From Acidimicrobiales bacterium (GTDB lineage Bacteria; Actinomycetota; Acidimicrobiia; Acidimicrobiales; Iamiaceae): a stretch of DNA of 64,000 bases. The notes beneath the pieces were generated by a model that made no database searches, was not told where the DNA came from, and was given only the letters and a program-made list of their open reading frames with translations. Positions 27,382-36,410 of the stretch are shown piece by piece; position 1 is the stretch's first letter, and each line of letters opens with the position of its first letter. A program made the translations under genes and the position numbers. Where the stretch lies: assembly GCA_030448105.1 (NCBI GenBank), contig JAUJNP010000008.1, positions 40,510 through 104,509 of the forward strand. The letters run 5' to 3'.

Positions 27382-29101
27382 GGTCAGCCGGCGCCGGGAA
27401 GTCGGGGACCGGCGATGCGCAGGTCGCCCCGGCGGCGGGTGACGCCCACGGCGTCGAGGTGGGCCAGTAGCGGCACGGCCCACTTGCGGGTGGTGGCCAG
27501 CGCTTCGCACCTGGGCCACGGTGATGCCGTCGGGGTGCTCGGCCAGCAGGGCGGCCACCCGCTCGGCCGCCGCCACCACCGCCGAGGAGGCGAACCACAC
27601 GCCGTCGTGCTCCACCACCAACCCCCGCTGCGCCAGACCGCAGCTCGCCCCGGTCGACGCCGTCGGGGGCTGGAAAGGGTGCGCTCTCCAGCGCGGTCAC
27701 GAAGGGATGGTCGGCGAGGGGGTCAGCCCGCTGCGCCGGGCGAGCCCGCCCGCCGGCCACGACGATGTCCTCGAGCGTGTCGAGGAGGGCCCGCTGGCGT
27801 TCGTGGAGGGTGGCCACGTCCAAGCCGAGTGGGCCGGCGGCGACCACCGCGGCAAGCACCGTTCTCGGCCTGGGGGGCCGACGGCGCCACCACCCACCGG
27901 CCGACGTTGGCGGTTCGATCCACGCCGGTGAGGCGCTCCAGCTCCTCGGCCTCCACCCACCCCCGCTCCTCGATGACCCGGTCCACGGACCGGTCGGGCC
28001 GGGCCCGCGAGGCCCGGCGCACCGGGGCCACGTCGAGCACCTCGCCGCCGCCGACCGTCTCGCCCCGCCCGCTCTCGCGCAGCACGAACCGGTCGCCCGG
28101 CAGCAGCGGCAAGGCGGTCGGCAGGTGCAGGCGCACGTGGCCCTCGCCGCCCGGCGCGATGACCTCGGGTCCCAGGACCCGCAGCCGCACCGGATGCTCG
28201 CCCGAGCCCACGTAGGCCAGGTGCGCTCCCGGCGGGACACGGGATGGTCGAGGGAGGCGAGCACCCGGAGGGAGGCGTCCAGGGTGGTGACCGCTTGCCA
28301 GCGGCCCGGCTCCACGAGGGCGTCGCCCCGCCGGGTGTCCTGATGGCCCAGCCCGGCGAGGTTGGCCGCCACGCGATGCCCCGGGCCCACCTGTTCACGG
28401 CGAGCGCCGAGGGTCTCCAGGCCCCGCACCCTCACGGGTCGGGCCCGCGCCCCACCGGGGCCCACGACCACGAGCTCGTCGCCCACCGACAGCGACCCTC
28501 CCGCCAGGGTGCCGGTGACTACCGTGCCCGACCCCGGGCGGCGAAGGCCCGGTCGATCCACAGCCGGGGCCGGCTGCGGTCGACCGAGGTGGGGGGGTGG
28601 TGGCCAGGAGGTGGTCGAGCCCCGCCCGCAGCTCGTCGACGCCCCGCCCCGAGGGGGCATCGACGGGCACCACGTCGGCCCCGGCCAGGAAGGTGCCGGC
28701 GGTGCGGTCGGCCACATCGAGGGTCGCCAGCTCGACGGTGTCGTCGTCGACCAGTCCCACCTTGGTCAGCGCGACCAGGCCATGGCCACCCCGAGCAGCT
28801 CGAGGATGCGGAGGTGCTCCTCGGACTGCGGCTTCCAGCCCTCGGTGGCGGCCACCACGAACAGGCAGGCGTCCACCGCCCCCACGCCGGCCATCATGTT
28901 CTTGAGGAAGCGGACGTGACCGGGCACGTCGACGAGGTGCACGGCTCGTCCCGAAGCCAGGGTGGTGCCGGCGAAGCCGAGGTCGACGGTGAGGCCCTGG
29001 CCTTCTCCTCCGCCCACCGGTCGGGGTCGGTGCCGGTGAGGGCGGTGACCAGGGTGGACTTGCCGTGGTCGACGTGCCCGGCGGTGGCGACGACGCACCA
29101 T
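27382..29101 (-). pseudogene. selB: Selenocysteine-specific elongation factor, frame broken
   Basis: SelB delivers Sec-tRNA to UGA codons. In different frames one finds [16 protein letters not shown] (G1), [36 protein letters not shown] (G3), LVDDDTVELATLDVADR, GSGTVVTGTLAGGSLSVGDE (domain II), VRLHLPTALPLLPGDRFVLR, and the winged-helix end KWAVPLLAHLDAVGVTRRRG up to TGA (27382-27384). Several single-base shifts occur, for example one G missing before GLTVDLG and others near 28200 and 28780. Its ATG at 29101 overlaps the selA stop (TGATG). Damage is probably sequence error; the gene order selA-selB is normal. One frame from ATG 29101 is off by one to the G1 motif. Confidence 0.75.
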
Positions 29102-30390
29102 CACCCCGGCAGCCGCTCCAGCGCGTTGGCCACGCGGGCGTCGTCAGCGGGGTCGACGCGGCGCAGGTCGCACACGGTTCGGCCGTCGACCACCCGGGCG
29201 ATCACCGGGGGATCGTGGGCCCGCAGGGCGGTGGTGTGGTCGCCGGGCACGGCCACGCCGGCCGAGGGGATCTCCACGCCGGGGAGCGTGCCGCCACCGG
29301 TCACCGAGTCCACCTCGACCACGGTGAGCCGGGCGTCGGCACCGGCCACGCTCGGCCCGGGCCCGCAGCTCGTTGACCGGGGCGGTGGCCATCCGCCAGA
29401 ACGGGAGGTCGCCGGCGCGCCGGTCGAGGTAGGCGAGGGCCACCTCTTGCAGCGCGCCGAGCACGAGCGCGCCCGGGCGCAGCGCTCGGGCCAACGGGTG
29501 GCGCGCAAGCCGCCACCAGGTCGGCCCGGCCGGCGATGATCCCGGCCTGGGGTCCGCCGAGCAGCTTGTCGCCCGAGAAGATCACCAGCGATGCGCCGGC
29601 GGCGATGGTCTGGCGGGCGGCGGGCTCGTCGCGCAGCCACGGGGCGGCCCCCCGCCAGCCAGGGGCAGGCGGCGTCCAGCAGGCCCGAGCCGAGGTCGAC
29701 CACCACCGGCGGGCCCAGGCCGGCCAGCCCCGCCACCCCGACCGCTTCGGTGAACCCCTCGATCCGGTAGTTCGACTGGTGCACCTTCATCACCAGGGCG
29801 ATGTCGGCGGCGGGGTCGGCGGCGGCGTCGGCGACGGCCCGGGCGTAGTCGTCGAGGCGGGTGCGGTTGGTGGTGCCCACCTCCACCAGCCGGGCACCGG
29901 ACTCGACCATCACCTCCGGCACCCGGAACCCACCACCGATCTCGACCAGCTCGCCCGGCTCACCACCACGCTCCGGTCGCGGGCCAGGGCGGCCAGCACC
30001 AGCAGCACCGCGGCGGCCGTTGTTGACCACCAGCCCCGCCTCGGCGCCGGCGGCCCGGGCCATCAGGGCAGCGGCGTGCGAAGACCGGGAGCCGCGGTCC
30101 CCCGTGGCCAGGTCGAGCTCGAGGTTGGTGTAGCTCCCGGCCTGGGTGTGGGCCAGCGGGGCCCGGCCCAGGTTGGTGTGCAGCAGCACGCCGGTGGCGT
30201 TGACCACCGGCTGGAGCAGGGTGCGGACCAGGGCCAAGGCCTCGGCCCGCGCCCGGTCGGGGGCACCGGCGGCCACCGCCCGGCGGGCCCCCTCCACGAG
30301 CAACGGGGGGGGCATGCCGACGTCGGCGCGCGACCGCGCCGGCGCGCCGCCCGCCGGCGCCCGGCCCGCCGGCGGAGGCGCCTCCGTCAA
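29101..30390 (-). pseudogene. selA: L-seryl-tRNA(Sec) selenium transferase, frame broken
   Basis: PLP enzyme that turns Ser-tRNA(Sec) into Sec-tRNA(Sec). One frame holds the N-terminal third (VNATGVLLHTNLGRAPLA, then SYTNLELDLATGDRGSRSSH), VEIGGGFRVPEVMVESG, VGTTNRTRLDDYARAV and the end ([20 protein letters not shown]). The PLP-lysine segment [16 protein letters not shown] and part of the small domain ([20 protein letters not shown]) are in other frames, and so is the stretch after VVNNG. At least four indels. TTG 30390 overlaps the upstream stop (TTGA) and gives a span of 430 codons, normal for SelA. No selC or selD was found in the window. Confidence 0.75.
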
Positions 30391-30773
30391 CGCCGCGCCC
30401 CCGCCTTGGCCCTGGCCATGGCGTCGATGCGCTGGAGGGCAACCCCGCACAGCAACACGTAGGGCGTGGCCATCAGCGGCACGTCGATGCCGACCCGTGA
30501 GCGGCGGGCGCCCAGCGACTCCACCCGGTGGGCGGTGGCGGGCACGCCGCCCACCCGCCAGGTCCACAGGTGGCCCTCCTGGAAGCGGGTGACCTCGAAC
30601 GGCAGCCAGGGGCCGACGACGGTGCGCACCCGCCCCTGGCTCCCCGGCCCGAGGAAGCGACCGTCGTGCTCCACCTCGGAGACCGACGGCCCCCACCGCG
30701 TCCACGTGGTGGTGTCGATGAGCACCCTCCACACGTGCGCCGCGGGCGCATTGACGATCCGGGTCACCCACAC
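30387..30773 (-). CDS. SRPBCC (polyketide cyclase/dehydrase-like) family protein
   Basis: 128 residues from GTG 30773, which has TACCGT 8 nt upstream; GTG 30767 is also possible. The opening TRIVNAPAAHVWRVLIDTTT, then WTRWGPSVSEVEHDGRF and the C-terminal hydrophobic helix MATPYVLLCGVALQRIDAM, is the START/SRPBCC helix-grip pattern for binding hydrophobic ligands. Ligand unknown. Its stop overlaps the TTG start of selA, so it may lead the selAB transcript. Divergent from fxsA. Confidence 0.72.
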   Translation of the reverse strand: MWVTRIVNAPAAHVWRVLIDTTTWTRWGPSVSEVEHDGRFLGPGSQGRVRTVVGPWLPFEVTRFQEGHLWTWRVGGVPATAHRVESLGARRSRVGIDVPLMATPYVLLCGVALQRIDAMARAKAGARR

Positions 30774-30831
30774 CGCGGGCGACGGTACCCGCCTCGTCGG
30801 CGGCGGCGAGGGCCCAGGTAGCCTGGCCGCC

Positions 30832-31338
30832 GTGGTGTACGTGATCCTCGCCCTGCTGTTCGTGGTGGGGCCGATCGTCGAGCTGTACCTGATCATCCAG
30901 GTCTCCCACGTCATCGGCGGCTGGCAGACCGTCGCCCTGCTGCTGGTGGAGAGCGCCATCGGGGCGTGGCTGATGAAGCGCCAGGGCCGGGGGATCTGGC
31001 GCCGGATCCAGGCCCAGCTCCGAGACCACCGCCTGCCCCAGGCCGACCTGGTCGACGGCGGCCTGATCATCTTCGCCGGCGCGCTAATGCTGACGCCGGG
31101 GTTCCTCACCGACCTCCTCGGCTTCGGGCTGCTCATCCCCCCGACCCGCGCCGTGGTCCGCCGCGCCCTGTTGGCCCGCTTCCGTCACCGCCTCGGCAGC
31201 GGCTTCACCTTCCTCGGGGCCGGCCGCGGCCGCCGGGGGAGCGCGACCTACGACACCACGGCCCGGGAGCCAGGCGCCCGGGAGCGGGCAGGACGGGCCG
31301 ACGCGGTGGAGCTGCCCGGCGCGGACCGGCCCCGATGA
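30832..31338 (+). CDS. fxsA: FxsA-family membrane protein
   Basis: 168 residues. Two or three membrane segments: residues about 3-25 (VILALLFVVGPIVELYLIIQ) and further stretches around IGGWQTVALLLVESAIGAWL and GGLIIFAGALMLTPGFLTDL, the latter being the hallmark of FxsA. In E. coli FxsA relieves phage T7 exclusion; in other bacteria its role is unknown. GTG 30832 has TAGCCT 7 nt upstream, with an adjacent in-frame GTG at 30835. The Nudix gene overlaps its stop by ATGA. Confidence 0.85.
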   Translation: MVYVILALLFVVGPIVELYLIIQVSHVIGGWQTVALLLVESAIGAWLMKRQGRGIWRRIQAQLRDHRLPQADLVDGGLIIFAGALMLTPGFLTDLLGFGLLIPPTRAVVRRALLARFRHRLGSGFTFLGAGRGRRGSATYDTTAREPGARERAGRADAVELPGADRPR

Positions 31339-32222
31339 GGGCCGGCGCCGAAGCCGGGACGACGGTGCTTCTGCGCGACGCCGCCACCGTGCTGATACTG
31401 CGCGACGGCGAGCCCGACGCCGACGGCCGGTGCCTCGAGGTGTTCATGCTGCGCCGCAACCTGGCGTCGGACTTCGTGGGGGGCGCCTACGTGTTCCCCG
31501 GCGGGGCGGTCGATCCGGCCGACCGTCACGACGATCTCGAGCCCCTGTGCGAGGGGCGTAGCGACCTGGAGGCGTCGGCCCGCCTCGGCATCGAGCGGGG
31601 TGGCCTTGCGTTCTGGGTGGCGGCCATCCGCGAGAGCTTCGAGGAGGCGGGCGTGTTGCTCGCCTACCACGCCGACGGCGACGTCGTCCGCCTCGACGAC
31701 CCCGCCACCGCCGAACGCTTCTCGCGTCACCGCAAGGCCGTCGACACCGGGGCCCGTCGCCTGGTCGACGTGTGCGAGGAAGAGGGCTTGCGCCTGGCGG
31801 TGGACGGCATGCACTACTTCGGCCACTGGATCACCCCCGAGGGCGCACCCCGCCGCTACGACACCCGGTTCTTCCTCACCGCCGCGCCCGCCGCCCAGGT
31901 GCCCCTCCACGACGACCGGGAGGTGATCGCCAACCTCTGGATCCGCCCCCACGACGCCCTCGAGCGCCACCAGGCGGGCCGCTTCGAGATGCTTCCGCCC
32001 ACCGTCGCCACCCTGCGGGCGGTGGCCCGCTTCGCCACCGCCGGCGAGGCGCTGGCGGCGGCCACCGAGATCGTCACCGTGCCCGCCATCCTGCCCCGCG
32101 TCATCCTCGACGACGGCGGGCTGCGCATCGTCCTGCCCGGCGACCCGGAGTACGGCGAGGGCTACACCGGCGACGCCGCCATCGACCACTGGCCCAGCGT
32201 GGCCGAGCGCAGCCGTGGCTGA
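31335..32222 (+). CDS. Nudix hydrolase, NUDT19-like with split Nudix box
   Basis: 295 residues. YVFPGGAVDPADRHDD begins the Nudix box, but about 40 residues (the LEPLCEGRSDLEASARLGIE stretch) separate it from the catalytic AAIRESFEEAGVLLAY, instead of the contiguous GX5EX7REUXEEXGU. The same insertion marks NUDT19/RP2-type enzymes, which hydrolyse CoA and acyl-CoA esters. CoA as substrate is therefore an inference from family. A long C-terminal part (HYFGHWITPEGAPRRYDTRF) is also typical. ATG 31335 overlaps the fxsA stop. Confidence 0.85.
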   Translation: MRAGAEAGTTVLLRDAATVLILRDGEPDADGRCLEVFMLRRNLASDFVGGAYVFPGGAVDPADRHDDLEPLCEGRSDLEASARLGIERGGLAFWVAAIRESFEEAGVLLAYHADGDVVRLDDPATAERFSRHRKAVDTGARRLVDVCEEEGLRLAVDGMHYFGHWITPEGAPRRYDTRFFLTAAPAAQVPLHDDREVIANLWIRPHDALERHQAGRFEMLPPTVATLRAVARFATAGEALAAATEIVTVPAILPRVILDDGGLRIVLPGDPEYGEGYTGDAAIDHWPSVAERSRG

Positions 32223-33072
32223 GCCCCTCGCCGACGACCAGCCGCAACCGAAGCCGATCGTGCCCGAGGTGGCCAGCGCCCTGAGCCCGCTGGTGCGCCG
32301 CATAACCGCCGCCAACCCCGGGATGATGACCGGGCCGGGCACCAACACGTACCTGGTCGGCATCGACGAGATCGTGGTGATCGACCCCGGCCCCGACGAC
32401 GCCGGTCACCTCGACGCCATCGCCGGCTGCGGCGGCGACCGCATCCGCTGGATCGCCTGCACCCACACCCACCCCGACCACTCCCCGGGGGTGGACGGGC
32501 TCAAGGCCCGCACCGGCGCTGAGGTCCTCGCCTATGACTCGCGCGACGGGCTCGAGATCGACGCCCCCTTGGCCGACGGCGACAGCATCGAGGCCACCGA
32601 GTTCCGGCTCCGGGCGGTGCACACGCCCGGCCACGCGTCGAACCACCTCTGCTACCTGCTCGAGCAGGAGCGGATGCTGTTCTCGGGCGACCACGTCATG
32701 CAGGGCTCCACCGTGGTCATCGCACCCCCCGACGGCGACATGGCCGCCTACCTCGACTCGCTGGCCAAGATCCGCCGCCTGCGGCTCAAGGCCATCGCCC
32801 CCGGCCATGGTCACCTGATCACCGACCCGGCCACCGCCATCGACACCTACGTCCACCACCGCCTCGAGCGTGAGCGCCAGGTGGCCGACGCCCTCCGCGC
32901 CGCCGGGTCGGCCACCACTGCCGAGCTGGTGGAGGCCATCTACACCGACGTGCCCGCGGTACTGCACCCGGTGGCCCGCTACTCGGTGTGGGCCCACCTG
33001 CGGAAGCTGGGCGCCGACGGAGTCGCCCACAGCGGCGATCCCGACGACGTCGACGCCGCCTGGACCGCCTGA
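32215..33072 (+). CDS. Metallo-beta-lactamase-fold hydrolase (LACTB2-like)
   Basis: 285 residues. MTGPGTNTYLVGIDEIVVID is followed by the zinc motif CTHTHPDHSPG (HxHxDH), HTPGHASNHLCYL with the third His, LFSGDHVMQGST with the bridging Asp, and PGHGHLI with the final His, so both metal sites are complete. A C-terminal winged-helix-like part (HPVARYSVWAHLRKL) is typical of LACTB2-type ribonuclease or glyoxalase-like proteins. Activity not decided by sequence. The GTG start overlaps the Nudix stop by 8 nt, so the three genes from fxsA form an operon. Confidence 0.87.
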   Translation: MAEPLADDQPQPKPIVPEVASALSPLVRRITAANPGMMTGPGTNTYLVGIDEIVVIDPGPDDAGHLDAIAGCGGDRIRWIACTHTHPDHSPGVDGLKARTGAEVLAYDSRDGLEIDAPLADGDSIEATEFRLRAVHTPGHASNHLCYLLEQERMLFSGDHVMQGSTVVIAPPDGDMAAYLDSLAKIRRLRLKAIAPGHGHLITDPATAIDTYVHHRLERERQVADALRAAGSATTAELVEAIYTDVPAVLHPVARYSVWAHLRKLGADGVAHSGDPDDVDAAWTA

Positions 33073-33081
33073 CCCTCGGGT

Positions 33082-33093
33082 CCCCTTCGGGGG
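33082..33093 (+). terminator. UUCG-loop hairpin after the MBL-fold gene
   Basis: CCCC-TTCG-GGGG, a very stable tetraloop stem, lies 9 bp after the stop of the fxsA-Nudix-MBL run, inside a longer C/G-rich stretch (CCTCGGG before, GGGC after). There is no T-run. Plausible terminator. Confidence 0.5.
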
Positions 33094-33131
33094 GGCACGC
33101 CGGCGGAGCCGCGGGCTAGCGTCCCTTGCCG

Positions 33132-33189
33132 GGCGGCGTCGCGAGCGCCATGCGAGCAGCCGCCACGCGAGCGCCGGAGGTGCTCGCCG
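33132..33189 (+). repeat. Repeat family 2, copy 2
   Basis: A 33-bp core at 33132-33164 differs at a single base (T for C) from 8266-8298, with the same downstream tail GAGGTGCTCGCCG. It lies between the MBL-fold gene and the aldehyde dehydrogenase gene. A partial second CACGCGAGCGCC follows the core. Confidence 0.7.
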
Positions 33190-33222
33190 TCCAACACAGG
33201 TCCACTTCCAGGGGGTCCGGCG

Positions 33223-34734
33223 ATGGCCGACTACCAGCTCTTCATCGACGGCGAGTACTGCGACGCCGCCTCCGGTCAGACGTTCACCACGTCCGACCCG
33301 GCCACCAACGAGGCCATCGGCGAGGTGGCCAAGGCCGACAAGGCCGACGCCGCCCGCGCCGTCGAAGCCGCCCGCCGGGCCTTCGACGAGGGGCCCTGGC
33401 CGAAGATGAGCGGCGCCGAGCGGGCGGCCAAGCTGCGCAAGGTGGCCGAGCTGATCGGCACGAAGTCCGAGAAGCTGGCCGAGATGGAGGCCCGCGACGG
33501 CGGCGGCACGGTGAAGAAAGCCACCTTCGCCGACATCCCCGGTGCCCAGTCGGCATTCGAGTGGTTCGCCCGGTGCGCCGAGGACCAGCCCGACGAGGTG
33601 GAGCTGCCGGGCTCGCCCTTCCCGCCCTCGCAGAACTGGGTGAACTATGAGCCCCACGGCGTCTGCACCGGCATCATCCCGTGGAACTTCCCCTTCATCA
33701 TGGCCGCCTGGAAGATCGCCCCCGCCCTGGCCGCCGGCAACACGTCGGTGATCAAGCCGGCGTCGTTCACCTCCATCACCGCCCTCATGCTCGGCGAGGT
33801 GTTCCAGGAGGCCGACATCCCGCCCGGCGTGGTGAACGTGATCGCCGGGCCAGGCGGCACCGCCGGCGAGGAGCTGGCCTCGCACCCCATGGTCGACAAG
33901 ACCGCCTTCACCGGCTCCACCGAGGTGGGCCGGCGCATCATGCAGCTGGCCTCGGGCACGGTGAAGGCCGTCACCCTCGAGCTGGGCGGCAAGTCGGCCA
34001 ACATCGTGCTCGACGACGCCGACCTCGACATCGCCGCCGCCGCCGTGCTGTTCGGCACGTTCTTCCACAACGGCCAGGTGTGCGAGTCGGGCACGCGGGC
34101 GCTGGTGCACCGGTCGATCTACGACGAGTTCCTGTCGCTCCTCGTCGACCGGGCCGGGAAGATGGTCATCGGCAACCCCCTCGACTTCAACGCCGACCTC
34201 GGCCCGCTCGTGTCGAGGGGCCAGGCCGAGACGGTCGAGCGCTACGTGGCCCTCGGGCGCGACGAGGTGGGCGAGCCCATCTGCGGTGGCAGCCGACCCG
34301 ACGGGCTGGCCGAGGGCCTGGCCGCCGAGAACTTCTACCGGCCCACCATCTTCGCCGGGGTCGACAACTCGGCCAAGATCGCCCAGGAGGAGATCTTCGG
34401 CCCGGTGCTGTGCGTGATCCCCTTCGACTCCGACGAGGAGGCGGTGGCCATCGCCAACGACTCCATCTACGGCCTCGGCGGAGGCGTGCAGTCAGGGAGC
34501 CTCGAGCGGGCCCGGAAGGTGGCCGCCGGCATGCGCACCGGCACGGTCTGGATCAACGACTACCACCTGATCAGCCCGGAGCGGCCCTTCGGCGGCTACA
34601 AGCAGTCGGGCATCGGCCGGGAGCTCGGCGTGGAGGGCTACAACGCCTACCGCCAGGTGAAGCACGTCCACGCCAACCCCGGCGGCGGTCGCGACAACTA
34701 CATGCACTTCTCCGCCCTCAGCGCCAACATCTGA
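33223..34734 (+). CDS. NAD(P)-dependent aldehyde dehydrogenase
   Basis: 503 residues. It oxidises aldehydes to acids. IPWNFPFIMAAWKIAPALAA (cofactor binding), FTGSTEVGRRI, LELGGKSANIV with the general-base Glu, and HNGQVCESGTR with the catalytic Cys are all present, and FGGYKQSGIGRELGVEGYN matches betaine/phenylacetaldehyde-type enzymes at the C-terminus. Substrate unknown. GGGGG-like ribosome-binding sequence lies upstream of ATG 33223. The DUF779 protein at 38317, often an accessory of such enzymes, is 3.6 kb away. Confidence 0.94.
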   Translation: MADYQLFIDGEYCDAASGQTFTTSDPATNEAIGEVAKADKADAARAVEAARRAFDEGPWPKMSGAERAAKLRKVAELIGTKSEKLAEMEARDGGGTVKKATFADIPGAQSAFEWFARCAEDQPDEVELPGSPFPPSQNWVNYEPHGVCTGIIPWNFPFIMAAWKIAPALAAGNTSVIKPASFTSITALMLGEVFQEADIPPGVVNVIAGPGGTAGEELASHPMVDKTAFTGSTEVGRRIMQLASGTVKAVTLELGGKSANIVLDDADLDIAAAAVLFGTFFHNGQVCESGTRALVHRSIYDEFLSLLVDRAGKMVIGNPLDFNADLGPLVSRGQAETVERYVALGRDEVGEPICGGSRPDGLAEGLAAENFYRPTIFAGVDNSAKIAQEEIFGPVLCVIPFDSDEEAVAIANDSIYGLGGGVQSGSLERARKVAAGMRTGTVWINDYHLISPERPFGGYKQSGIGRELGVEGYNAYRQVKHVHANPGGGRDNYMHFSALSANI

Positions 34735-34758
34735 CCGTCAGCGCGGCGTGCCGCCCCG

Positions 34759-36279
34759 CTACCCGGCGGCGATGACGGGCCAGAGGTCGGCGAGCGTTCC
34801 CGGCAGGCGGCAGAGCAGGACGGCGCCGCCCGCTTCCTCGTTGTCGACGTGCGCCCGGTTCTCGACCGTGCCGACCTGGTGGACCGTCGCGCAGTGGCGC
34901 GCCAGCCAAGCTCGGTCGTAGCCCACCGCCAGCACGGTGGTCGCCGCCAGCGTCCGTGGCGACGGGGTCCAGTAGCGGTAGCTGAGATGCCCGCTGACCG
35001 CGTTCGGCAGGCCCCGGCCGGGTCCGTACAGGTCGATCGCCCCGGCGGCGCCGTAGTTGCCGGCCAGGACGGCCGTGCGCTCCCGCTCCGCCGCCGGCAG
35101 CGCCCGGTGGGCAGCGGCGACGGCGTCGACGAGCTCGGTCCAGCCGAGCGCCTCGGCGTAGTCCTCGCGGACCTCGGCCAGTCCGGCGTCCACCATGGCC
35201 GACTCCGGAAGGACCGGCAGGATGACGGGGGCGAAAACCAGCGGCCCGGCCACGAGGATGGCGGGAAGCAACCGGCGCCAGCGCGGTGAGAGCGACCGCT
35301 CCATGGCGACGCCGCCGGCGGCGAAGGCGGCGATGGCGGCGGGAGCGGCGTAGTAGCCCTTGCCGCCCAGCACGCCGAAGACGATCGGCACGAACACCAC
35401 GGCGATGCCGACCGCCCGGCGGCGGGTGTCGCCCAGCAACGACCGGGCGCCGGTCCACCAGGCGGCGAGGGCGGGCGGTCCCGTGACCAGCAGGAGCTCG
35501 GCGACGTAGGTGAGCGGCGGGTAGTCGGCGCGCACGTCGTCGTTGCGCCCGGCGAAGAAGTCGACGCTGGGCCAACCGTGCCGCGCCTGCCACCACAGGT
35601 TGGGCAGGGCGAGGGCCAGCGCCAGGCCTGCGGCCAGCCAGGCGCCGGGCTCACGCAGCCGCGCCCGACCGGCCGCCGTGACGACCAGCCCGATCCCCAA
35701 GCCGGCCACCAGCACGATCACCGTGTACTTCGTCTCGAACCCCACCCCCACGGCCGCGCCGAGCACGAGCCATCGGCGGCGGCCACCGAGGCGCAGGACG
35801 CGCAGTGCCGCCCAGAAGATCGCCGCCCAGGCCAGCTGGTCGAACGACACCGTCTGGAACATGGCGTTGCTGCCGAGCGTCAACCCGCACACCGACAGGG
35901 CAGCGACGAGCTGCGCCCAGCGCCCACCGCCGAGCTCCCGGGCGATCAGGGCGGTCAGCACCACCACCCCGGCGCCGGCTGCGATGGCGAAGGACCGGAG
36001 CCCGACGAGCGACGTCCCCCACAGCGCCTCGGAAAGCCGAGCCACCCAGGCCGTGATCGGCGGGTAGTCGACGTAGCCGAGGGCGAGGTGGCGTCCCGCG
36101 GCCCGGTAGTAGAGCTCGTCCCGGTGCCACCCGTAGCGGCCGGCCGCCATCAGGTTGAGCAGGGACTTCCCGACGACCACCAGAGCGATCCCGGCCCAGG
36201 CCACCGGGGCGGCGCCGGTCCTCAAAGCGACGGTCGGGGTGGGCCGGTCGAGGGGCGGGGCGGGGGCGACGGTGAGCAT
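34759..36279 (-). CDS. Glycosyltransferase family 39-like multi-pass membrane protein
   Basis: 506 residues with about ten to twelve transmembrane segments. The N-terminal loop LMAAGRYGWHRDELYYRAAG then LALGYVDYPPITAWV contains the HRDE/YxDYPP pattern of PMT/ArnT-type transferases, where an acidic residue in the first loop is catalytic and a polyprenyl-phosphate sugar is the donor. It probably glycosylates cell-envelope molecules; acceptor unknown. TACGGT lies 6 nt upstream of ATG 36279, a leaderless start. The gene is convergent with the aldehyde dehydrogenase and divergent from the histidine kinase. Confidence 0.82.
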   Translation of the reverse strand: MLTVAPAPPLDRPTPTVALRTGAAPVAWAGIALVVVGKSLLNLMAAGRYGWHRDELYYRAAGRHLALGYVDYPPITAWVARLSEALWGTSLVGLRSFAIAAGAGVVVLTALIARELGGGRWAQLVAALSVCGLTLGSNAMFQTVSFDQLAWAAIFWAALRVLRLGGRRRWLVLGAAVGVGFETKYTVIVLVAGLGIGLVVTAAGRARLREPGAWLAAGLALALALPNLWWQARHGWPSVDFFAGRNDDVRADYPPLTYVAELLLVTGPPALAAWWTGARSLLGDTRRRAVGIAVVFVPIVFGVLGGKGYYAAPAAIAAFAAGGVAMERSLSPRWRRLLPAILVAGPLVFAPVILPVLPESAMVDAGLAEVREDYAEALGWTELVDAVAAAHRALPAAERERTAVLAGNYGAAGAIDLYGPGRGLPNAVSGHLSYRYWTPSPRTLAATTVLAVGYDRAWLARHCATVHQVGTVENRAHVDNEEAGGAVLLCRLPGTLADLWPVIAAG

Positions 36280-36410
36280 GAGAGGACCGTACGGACGGGC
36301 CCGGCCCGAGTCGTCAGGCCCGAGGTTGGTCCGGTCTCATCCCTGGGGTGGAGGCCAGACCCACCGCGAGGGGGACGACGCCGCCGGTGGCGGCCGGTAC
36401 CGTCCATTCC

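Noticed and set aside
29101-30390. Programmed frameshifting in selA/selB
   Set aside because: Shifts are many, in both directions and at ordinary sequences rather than one slippery site with a downstream structure.
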